Of a DNA stretch of 64,000 nucleotides, positions 57,399-64,000 are shown in pieces. Made by a program: the position numbers and the translations under genes. The DNA comes from Luteibacter sp. Sphag1AF (GTDB taxonomy: Bacteria > Pseudomonadota > Gammaproteobacteria > Xanthomonadales > Rhodanobacteraceae). Numbering within the stretch: the first letter of the stretch is position 1; every line of letters starts with the position of its first letter. The stretch is taken from assembly GCF_014192715.1 (NCBI RefSeq), contig NZ_JACHYH010000003.1, positions 62,001 to 126,000 on the forward strand, read 5' to 3'. The notes beneath the pieces were generated by a model that had not been told where the DNA came from, did no database searches, and saw only the letters and a list, made by a program, of their open reading frames with translations.

Positions 57399-58475
57399 AT
57401 GTCCACGCCCCCTTCCCCGCCCATCGACTACGATGCGCTCGCCCTCGACATCAAACGCTGGGGGCGTGAGCTCGGCTTTGCCGACGTCGGCATTTCGGGC
57501 ACGGACCTCGGCAGCGACGAGGCTTACCTGGAACGCTGGCTCGCCGATGGCCATCACGGCGAAATGGACTACATGGCCAGGCATGGCACCCGCCGCAGCC
57601 GCCCTGCCGAACTGGAACCGGGCACGCTGCGCATCGTGTCGGTGCGCATGGATTACATCCCGCCCGGCACGCGCGATGCGTGGGACGTCATCAACGACGG
57701 TGACGCCGCTTATGTGGCGCGGTACGCGCTGGGGCGCGATTACCACAAGGTGATGCGCAACCGCCTTCAGAAATTGGCCGGCCGCATCGCCGAGGTGGTG
57801 GGTGATTTCGGTTATCGCGCGTACGTGGACTCGGCTCCCGTGCTTGAGAAGGCCCTGGCCAGAAACGCCGGACTCGGGTGGATCGGCAAGCATACGGTCG
57901 TCATCAACAAGCGGGCGGGCTCCTATTTCTTTCTTGGCGAGCTCTACACGGATCTGCCGCTGCCTGTGGACACGCCCGCCACCGCGCACTGCGGCAGTTG
58001 CCGGCGATGCATCGACATCTGCCCGACCCAGGCCATTGTGGCGCCGTACCGGCTGGACGCACGTCGCTGCATCTCGTACCTGACGATCGAACTGCGCGGC
58101 AGCATTCCGGAAGAGTTTCGCGCCCCGATGGGCAACCGCATTTTCGGTTGCGACGACTGCCAGCTGATTTGTCCGTGGAACAAGTTTGCCCAGGACGCCA
58201 GCGAGCCGGACTTCGCACCCCGCCACAGCCTGGACGGGCCACGACTGGTGGACCTGTTCGCATGGAGCGAGGAGGAGTTCATGAAGCGGACGGAAGGCAT
58301 GGCCATTCGCCGAACCGGCTACGAGGGCTGGCTGCGCAATCTGGCGGTGGGCCTTGGCAATGCACCGACCTCGGAGGTCGTGATGGCGGCACTGCACGCA
58401 CGCGCGGATTATCCGTCGGAAATTGTCCGCGAGCACGTGGCATGGGCCCTCGGCCAGCATGCCACGCGCGGATGA
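57399..58475 (+). CDS. queG: Epoxyqueuosine reductase QueG
   Basis: 358 residues. It catalyses the last step of queuosine formation in tRNA with cobalamin and two 4Fe-4S clusters. The clusters are held by CGSCRRCIDICPTQAI and CDDCQLICPWN. AYVDSAPVLEKALARNAGLGWIGKH is the family signature. It is divergent from nnr as in E. coli (yjeS/yjeF). The stop is followed by a 43-nt gap to the end of the DAHP synthase gene on the other strand. Confidence 0.96.
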   Translation: MSTPPSPPIDYDALALDIKRWGRELGFADVGISGTDLGSDEAYLERWLADGHHGEMDYMARHGTRRSRPAELEPGTLRIVSVRMDYIPPGTRDAWDVINDGDAAYVARYALGRDYHKVMRNRLQKLAGRIAEVVGDFGYRAYVDSAPVLEKALARNAGLGWIGKHTVVINKRAGSYFFLGELYTDLPLPVDTPATAHCGSCRRCIDICPTQAIVAPYRLDARRCISYLTIELRGSIPEEFRAPMGNRIFGCDDCQLICPWNKFAQDASEPDFAPRHSLDGPRLVDLFAWSEEEFMKRTEGMAIRRTGYEGWLRNLAVGLGNAPTSEVVMAALHARADYPSEIVREHVAWALGQHATRG

Positions 58476-58518
58476 CATGGACGTCCATTCGGCAAACGCG
58501 AATGGACATCCGGATGAT

Positions 58519-59892
58519 TTACACCATGCCGCCCGACTTGCGAACGATGAGCATGGCCAGCTCCAGCGACTGCTCGTAGTTCAGGCGTGGATCGACCATC
58601 GACTTGTACGCACGATTCAGGTCCTGCTCGACCAGATCGCGTGCACCACCGAGGCATTCGGTCACGTCTTCGCCGGTCAGTTCGAGATGCACGCCACCCA
58701 GACGCGTGCCTGCCGCGGCATGAATATCGAATGCCTGGTCCAGCTCGCCTGAGATATTTTCAAAGCGGCGCGTCTTGAAGCCATTGGATGTGCTTTCCGT
58801 GTTGCCGTGCATCGGATCGGCTACCCACAGCACGCGACGACCTTCCCGCTTCACCGCTTCCAGAAGCGGCTGCAACGCGGTGCCGATCTGGCCATTACCC
58901 ATGCGATGAATCAGCGTGAGGCGGCCGGGTTCTTCGTGCGGATTCAGCACGTCGATCAGACGAAGGAGGTCATCGGCCTTTACCGTCGGACCCACCTTCA
59001 CGGCGATGGGATTGCGGATGCCACGGAAATATTCCGTGTGCGCGCCATCCAGCGCGGCCGTGCGCATGCCGATCCACGGGAAGTGGGTAGACAGGTTGAA
59101 CCAGCCATCCTGCCGCGGCACGCGGCGCGTCAGCGCTTCTTCGTAATGAAGCAGCAGCGCTTCGTGCGACGTGTAGAAATCAACGCGCGAATAGCTCGAG
59201 ATCGACTGGCCCGCCAGCGTTTCCATGAAACGCAGCGAATCGCCGATGCTGGCCACCATGCGACGGTATTCGGCGGCGAGCGGGGAGTGCTCCACCCACG
59301 CCAGATCCCAGTATTCCGGGTGATGCAGATCGGCGAAGCCGCCATCGATCAGCGCACGCACGAAGTTCATGGTCATGGCCGACCGGGCGTGCGCCTTGAT
59401 GAGGCGTGCCGGATCGGGACGACGAGCTTCGGGAGTGAATTCCGGGCTGTTGACCAGATCGCCTCGAAACGCCGGCAGCGTGACGTCACCGCGCGTTTCT
59501 GTATCCGCCGAGCGAGGCTTCGCGTACTGGCCGGCAAAGCGGCCCACGCGCAGCACAGGCTTCTTCATGCCGTGCACGAGCACGAGGCTCATCTGCAGAA
59601 GCACCTTGAGGCGGTTGGAGATGATCGGGCTGGTGCAGTCCGCAAAACTCTCTGCGCAATCGCCACCCTGCAACAGGAAGCGCTCACCATTCTGCGCTTC
59701 AGCAATGCGCTCTTTCAGTGCAAGCACTTCCCAGGAGGTCACCAGCGGGGGCAAGGCGCCCAGGCGGTCGAGCGACTCGCGCAGCTCGGCCGCGTCCGTA
59801 TACGTGGGCTGCTGCAAAGCGGTCTTGCCCTGCCACGAACCGGGAGCCCAATCGGAGGCTTCGTGATGTACCGCTTTGAGAGAGTGCTGCAT
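58519..59892 (-). CDS. 3-deoxy-D-arabino-heptulosonate 7-phosphate synthase, class II
   Basis: 457 residues from the ATG at 59892; the frame runs further upstream to 59982 but overlaps dsbB and is rejected. Class II (plant-like) DAHP synthase motifs: FLLQGGDCAESF, RVGRFAGQYAKPR, HEALLLHYEEALTR, GMRTAALDGAHTEYFRGI and PMHGNTESTSNGFKTR. It starts the shikimate pathway from phosphoenolpyruvate and erythrose 4-phosphate. It is distinct from the AroF/G/H type of E. coli. Confidence 0.95.
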   Translation of the reverse strand: MQHSLKAVHHEASDWAPGSWQGKTALQQPTYTDAAELRESLDRLGALPPLVTSWEVLALKERIAEAQNGERFLLQGGDCAESFADCTSPIISNRLKVLLQMSLVLVHGMKKPVLRVGRFAGQYAKPRSADTETRGDVTLPAFRGDLVNSPEFTPEARRPDPARLIKAHARSAMTMNFVRALIDGGFADLHHPEYWDLAWVEHSPLAAEYRRMVASIGDSLRFMETLAGQSISSYSRVDFYTSHEALLLHYEEALTRRVPRQDGWFNLSTHFPWIGMRTAALDGAHTEYFRGIRNPIAVKVGPTVKADDLLRLIDVLNPHEEPGRLTLIHRMGNGQIGTALQPLLEAVKREGRRVLWVADPMHGNTESTSNGFKTRRFENISGELDQAFDIHAAAGTRLGGVHLELTGEDVTECLGGARDLVEQDLNRAYKSMVDPRLNYEQSLELAMLIVRKSGGMV

Positions 59893-59932
59893 GACTTTAC
59901 TTACCTTCGGGAGGCGCCTTCGGCGCGATGAA

Positions 59933-60433
59933 TCAACGAACGGAACGGCGGGCGGCCAGGATGGCCCATATGCCGAGAACAACGAACCAGATCAGCGTCC
60001 ATGCGGGCATGGGAAGACCAAGCACCGGCTCGATCTTTGCGCATTCGCCTGATCCAGTGAATGCGAGCTTCAACATTTTGAGGAACGGGAAGGCATCCCA
60101 CAGATAGTTGAGGCCGGGACCGCAGGCAGGCACCTGGTCGGGCGGCAACGTCTGCAACCACAAATGTCGACCCGCCACGACGATGCCGGCGATGGCACCC
60201 ACGGTGGCGAGCACCGCGCCAGTGATCCGGCCACCGCGCTTGCGAGGCCCGATGAGGCCCACGATGAGAAAAACCAGACCCATGAAACAGACGGCCACAC
60301 GCTGGAAAATGCACAGCGGGCACGGATCGAGATACATCTCGTATTGCGCGTAGAGGGCAAAGCCCATCAGCCCGGCGCATACGAGGAAGCCGGCAAGAAA
60401 ACGCGTACGGAACGACCAGGAGAACGGGTTCAT
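59933..60433 (-). CDS. dsbB: Disulfide bond formation protein DsbB
   Basis: 166 residues from the ATG at 60433; an in-frame TTG at 60448 is possible. Four membrane helices and two cysteine pairs: CPLC (Cys38 and Cys41, in LDPCPLCIFQR) and a second pair in VPACGP and GECAKIEPVLG. DsbB reoxidises DsbA and passes electrons to quinone. It sits between the DAHP synthase gene and the ribosomal operon end. Confidence 0.94.
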   Translation of the reverse strand: MNPFSWSFRTRFLAGFLVCAGLMGFALYAQYEMYLDPCPLCIFQRVAVCFMGLVFLIVGLIGPRKRGGRITGAVLATVGAIAGIVVAGRHLWLQTLPPDQVPACGPGLNYLWDAFPFLKMLKLAFTGSGECAKIEPVLGLPMPAWTLIWFVVLGIWAILAARRSVR

Positions 60434-60580
60434 AGGGCGCTGCTGCAATGCGGGACAACCACGTTAACGCTTTGTGTAACGCGTGTCAGCCTGTAGATCA
60501 GGAAAATCGGCGTTTCCTCACAGGCTCGGGGGGCAACGCCGTAAAGGCCTCCCCTGGATGGGGGAGTTCGTTTGGCCGCC

Positions 60581-60620
60581 AAAACGAGAAAGCCCCGGCC
60601 GGTGAGGGCCAGGGCTTCTC
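60581..60620 (-). terminator. Terminator of the S13-alpha ribosomal operon
   Basis: On the minus strand GAGAAGCCCTGGCC pairs imperfectly with GGCCGGGGCTTTCTC and is followed by GTTTT. It lies about 20 nt after the rplQ stop codon. Confidence 0.85.
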
Positions 60621-60641
60621 GAATCACGCGATGAACTGCGC

Positions 60642-61028
60642 TTATTCGGCGTCGACTGCCGCGGCAGTTGCCGGGCGATCCACCAGTTCGACATACGCCA
60701 TCGGCGCGTTGTCGCCCGGACGGAAGCCGCACTTGAGGATACGCAGGTAACCGCCGGGACGCTCGCGGTAGCGAGGACCCAGCTCGACGAAGAGCTTACC
60801 GACGGCCTGCTTGTCACGCAGACGCGCGAAAGCGAGACGACGATTGGCAACGCCATCGGTCTTGGCGAGCGTGATAAGCGGCTCGGCGACGCGACGCAGT
60901 TCCTTGGCCTTCGGCAGGGTCGTGCGGATCAGCTCGTGCTTCACCAGCGACGATGCCATGTTGCGAAACATAGCTTCGCGATGGCTGCTGGTGCGGTTGA
61001 GTTTGCGTCCGGATTTTTGGTGGCGCAT
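60642..61028 (-). CDS. rplQ: 50S ribosomal protein L17
   Basis: 128 residues. The N-terminal [20 protein letters not shown] is diagnostic. [32 protein letters not shown] continues the family pattern (read as [12 protein letters not shown] and [14 protein letters not shown]). Last gene of the alpha operon, 36 nt after rpoA. Confidence 0.98.
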   Translation of the reverse strand: MRHQKSGRKLNRTSSHREAMFRNMASSLVKHELIRTTLPKAKELRRVAEPLITLAKTDGVANRRLAFARLRDKQAVGKLFVELGPRYRERPGGYLRILKCGFRPGDNAPMAYVELVDRPATAAAVDAE

Positions 61029-61064
61029 GGTCTTATTCCAGTTCTATAAAGGGCGGAGCGGGGC

Positions 61065-62063
61065 TCAGCCCAGCTGCATGCCGTGCGAAAGGCCCGGCGG
61101 CGGCCAGTTTTCGAGTTTCATGCCGAGTGCGAGACCACGCCCGCCCAGCACATCCTTGATTTCGGTCAGCGACTTCTTGCCAAGGTTAGGCGTCTTCAGC
61201 AGCTCAACTTCGGTTTTCTGAACCAGATCACCGATGTAGTAAATGCTTTCAGCCTTCAGGCAGTTCGCCGAACGCACCGTCAGTTCGAGGTCATCGATCG
61301 GACGAAGCAGAAGCGGATCAAACCCACCCTTCTCAGCCTTGGTCGAATCGCTCTCACGGCGCGAGAAATCGCCGAAGACCGACAGCTGATCGTTGATGAT
61401 CTCAGCGGCTTTGCGGACTGCGTCCTCAGCGCCGATGGTGCCGTTCGTTTCGATGTCGAGCACGAGCTTGTCGAGGTTGGTGCGCTGCTCGACACGAGCT
61501 GCGTCCACTTCGTAAGCCACGCGCAACACCGGCGCGAACGATGCATCCAGCTGCAGACGGCCGATGGGGCGCGTCTCGTCGTCAGGATGCTGGCGCGCGC
61601 TGGCCGGCTGGTAGCCGACACCACGACGCACCTTCAGGCGCATGTTCAGGGCCACATCCTTGGTGAGGTGGCAAATCACATGCTCGGGGTTCACGATTTC
61701 CACGGAGTGATCAACCGCGATATCGCCCGCGGTGACCACGCCTTTACCTTTCTTCGACAGCGTCAGGGTGACTTCGTCACCACTGTGCTGGCGAATGGCC
61801 ACATCTTTCAGGTTCAGCAGGACTTCGATCACGTCCTCCTGCAGACCCTCAAGGGTGGTGTATTCGTGCAGGACACCGTCGATTTCTACTTCGACGATGG
61901 CGCTGCCGGGAATCGACGAGAGCAGCACGCGGCGCAGCGCGTTGCCCAGGGTGTGGCCGAAACCACGCTCGAGCGGCTCGACCACCACCTTCGCGCGGTT
62001 CGATCCAAGCTGCTCGACGCTGAGGCCGCGAGGCCGCAGCACGCTAGTTGACGAAACTGCCAT
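61065..62063 (-). CDS. rpoA: DNA-directed RNA polymerase alpha subunit
   Basis: 332 residues. The N-terminal dimerisation domain has [20 protein letters not shown]; the C-terminal domain binds promoter UP elements and activators and has [22 protein letters not shown]. Length and motifs are typical of gammaproteobacteria. It lies between rpsD and rplQ in the standard alpha operon. Confidence 0.98.
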   Translation of the reverse strand: MAVSSTSVLRPRGLSVEQLGSNRAKVVVEPLERGFGHTLGNALRRVLLSSIPGSAIVEVEIDGVLHEYTTLEGLQEDVIEVLLNLKDVAIRQHSGDEVTLTLSKKGKGVVTAGDIAVDHSVEIVNPEHVICHLTKDVALNMRLKVRRGVGYQPASARQHPDDETRPIGRLQLDASFAPVLRVAYEVDAARVEQRTNLDKLVLDIETNGTIGAEDAVRKAAEIINDQLSVFGDFSRRESDSTKAEKGGFDPLLLRPIDDLELTVRSANCLKAESIYYIGDLVQKTEVELLKTPNLGKKSLTEIKDVLGGRGLALGMKLENWPPPGLSHGMQLG

Positions 62064-62079
62064 GCAAGGCTCCGATGGA

Positions 62080-62706
<627 letters not shown>

Positions 62707-62716
62707 GGTTAACTCC

Positions 62717-63103
62717 TTAGACTCGACGCTTCTTGGGGGGACGGCAGCCGTTGTGCGGAATCGGCGTGACGTCAATGATGTTGAGCACTTTGTAGCCCAA
62801 CGCATTCAGGGAACGCACGGCCGACTCACGGCCCGGGCCAGGGCCCTTGATGCGAACTTCAACGGTCTTCACACCGTAATCGCCTGCAGCGCGGCCAGCC
62901 TTTTCGGCGGCAACCTGGGCAGCGAACGGCGTCGACTTGCGCGAACCGCGGAAACCCGCGCCGCCAGCCGTCGCCCACGACAGGGCGTTGCCCTGACGGT
63001 CGGTGATCGTAACGATGGTGTTATTGAAAGAAGCCTGCACGTGGGCCACGGCATCCGTGACGACGCGCTTGATCTTCTTCTTAGTCTTAACCGGCTTAGC
63101 CAT
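62717..63103 (-). CDS. rpsK: 30S ribosomal protein S11
   Basis: 128 residues. [21 protein letters not shown] and [20 protein letters not shown] are conserved S11 motifs; the tail [14 protein letters not shown] is characteristic. Between rpsM and rpsD. Confidence 0.98.
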   Translation of the reverse strand: MAKPVKTKKKIKRVVTDAVAHVQASFNNTIVTITDRQGNALSWATAGGAGFRGSRKSTPFAAQVAAEKAGRAAGDYGVKTVEVRIKGPGPGRESAVRSLNALGYKVLNIIDVTPIPHNGCRPPKKRRV

Positions 63104-63115
63104 AATCGGTATCCG

Positions 63116-63472
63116 TTACTTCTTGATCGGACGACGCGGACCCTTGCGGGTACGGGCGTTGGTACGCGTGCGCTGACCGCGCACCGGCAAGCCACGACGG
63201 TGGCGAAGGCCACGGTAGCAACCGAGATCCATCAGACGCTTGACGGCCATGCCGACTTCGCGGCGGAGGTCGCCTTCCACGGTGTACTTAGCGATTTCGG
63301 CGCGGATTTTCTCCACCTCGCCTTCGCTCAGCGACTTGATGGGAGTGGTCGGAACCACGCCAGCATCGACACAAACCTGCTTCGCCCGCGAACGGCCGAT
63401 ACCGAAAATGCTCTGCAAACCAACCCAGACATGCTTCTGGACCGGCAAATTGACACCCGCGATGCGCGCCAT
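63116..63472 (-). CDS. rpsM: 30S ribosomal protein S13
   Basis: 118 residues. [31 protein letters not shown] and [20 protein letters not shown] are S13 signatures. It is the first ribosomal gene after secY. No rpmJ lies between them. Confidence 0.98.
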   Translation of the reverse strand: MARIAGVNLPVQKHVWVGLQSIFGIGRSRAKQVCVDAGVVPTTPIKSLSEGEVEKIRAEIAKYTVEGDLRREVGMAVKRLMDLGCYRGLRHRRGLPVRGQRTRTNARTRKGPRRPIKK

Positions 63473-63595
63473 GATGTACTGTCTCCGATGCGTTTCGTGC
63501 GCGGTAAACGCGCAATTCTAACCTGAATTAACCTAAACGGAAAGCCCTGCGGCGCCAGGCGCCGCGGCCTCCCCTACCTGGGGCATGCGCCGGGG
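63473..63595 (-). promoter_or_regulatory. Gap between secY and rpsM with a possible promoter and hairpin
   Basis: 123 bp with no rpmJ reading frame. On the minus strand there is a TAGAAT hexamer (about 63517-63522) that could serve as a -10 element of an internal rpsM promoter, with a poor -35. A GCGGCG/CGCCGC dyad lies at 63549-63565. Both are weak indications. Confidence 0.3.
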
Positions 63596-64000
63596 TCATC
63601 CCCGACGCAAGTTGGACTTCTTAAGCAGACTCTCGTACTGGTGGCTGACAAGATGGGCCTGGACCTGAGCCGTAAAGTCCATCACCACCACCACCACGAT
63701 CAGCAGCGAAGTGCCGCCGAAATAGAACGGTACGTGCCAAGCGTTCTGCATGAACGACGGGACAAGGCAGACCAGCACGATGTAGAGCGCGCCAACACCG
63801 GTAAGCCGGGTCATTACGCCATCAATGTAGTCTGCGGTAGCCCGACCCGGACGGATGCCCGGAATCAGCGCGCCCGAACGTTTGAGGTTGTCGGCCGTTT
63901 CCTGCGCGTTGAACACGATCGCCGTATAGAAGAAGGCGAACGAGATCACCAGCACTGCGAACACCAGGTCGTACACGGGCTCACCCGGAGTCAACGCCGT
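63596..64000 (-). CDS. secY: Preprotein translocase subunit SecY (partial, N-terminus beyond window)
   Basis: The last about 134 residues of SecY; the frame is open to the right edge. Visible are [34 protein letters not shown] (conserved cytoplasmic loop) and the last membrane helices, ending [16 protein letters not shown]. SecY forms the protein-conducting channel in the inner membrane. It precedes rpsM as usual at the end of the spc operon. Confidence 0.97.
   Translation of the reverse strand, partial: TALTPGEPVYDLVFAVLVISFAFFYTAIVFNAQETADNLKRSGALIPGIRPGRATADYIDGVMTRLTGVGALYIVLVCLVPSFMQNAWHVPFYFGGTSLLIVVVVVMDFTAQVQAHLVSHQYESLLKKSNLRRG

Overview
The window is a GC-rich chromosomal segment from a gammaproteobacterium, most likely a Rhodanobacteraceae member (Luteibacter/Dyella-like, Xanthomonadales). 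This rests on general gene content: two TonB receptors, M13 and M14 peptidases, a class II DAHP synthase, a sel1 protein next to a PiuC-type dioxygenase, and an S13-alpha operon without rpmJ between secY and rpsM. I could not run a taxonomic search. I see no insertion sequence, prophage, tRNA, rRNA or CRISPR array, so this reads as core chromosome with some accessory loci.

Layout. 1-5.8 kb: the 5' part of an outer-membrane efflux lipoprotein gene, a beta-propeller protein, an orphan OmpR-type regulator, a TauE permease, Dps, and an ECF sigma factor coupled to a four-helix membrane protein. 5.9-10.6 kb: DUF502 protein, M14 and M13 peptidases. 10.7-14.6 kb: an iron-uptake cluster (Fur-box candidates, PiuA/Fiu-like receptor, PiuC, sel1 protein). 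14.6-17.5 kb: rapA, followed by a 0.8 kb gap with a strongly dyadic leader and a broken small gene. 18.2-25.5 kb: rhomboid protease, GloA, a DUF3574 lipoprotein/permease pair, a second TonB receptor and an OprF-like OmpA. 25.7-28.2 kb: prpD, then terC behind a probable yybP-ykoY manganese riboswitch.

28.2-33.4 kb: the most interesting locus. Five minus-strand genes look like a divergent functional-amyloid (Fap) operon: a Gly/Ala/Ser-rich secreted protein, a small secreted protein, a C39 protease (FapD-like), a FapE-like protein and a FapF-like coiled-coil/barrel secretin. Three of the secreted products share a QN[ST]-type motif near their C-termini. The proposed main subunit lacks classic Fap repeats.

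33.7-41.0 kb: fadH with a PsrA-like palindrome at its start, prpB-prpC, a dicarboxylate symporter and a secreted esterase. With prpD this completes the three-step 2-methylcitrate cycle, but split over two sites about 8.6 kb apart. 41-48.2 kb: PAP2 phosphatase, lipid kinase and metallophosphoesterase, then an SDR enzyme, a peptide transporter and a Gfo/Idh/MocA enzyme. 47.3-51.6 kb: an overlapping fkpA-DUF1289-nudix-sseA run, an enoyl-CoA hydratase and a DUF1684 protein. 51.6-60.4 kb: the conserved mutL-amiC-tsaE-nnr block divergent from queG, class II DAHP synthase and dsbB. 60.6-64.0 kb: the ribosomal S13-alpha operon (secY-rpsM-rpsK-rpsD-rpoA-rplQ), running off the right edge.
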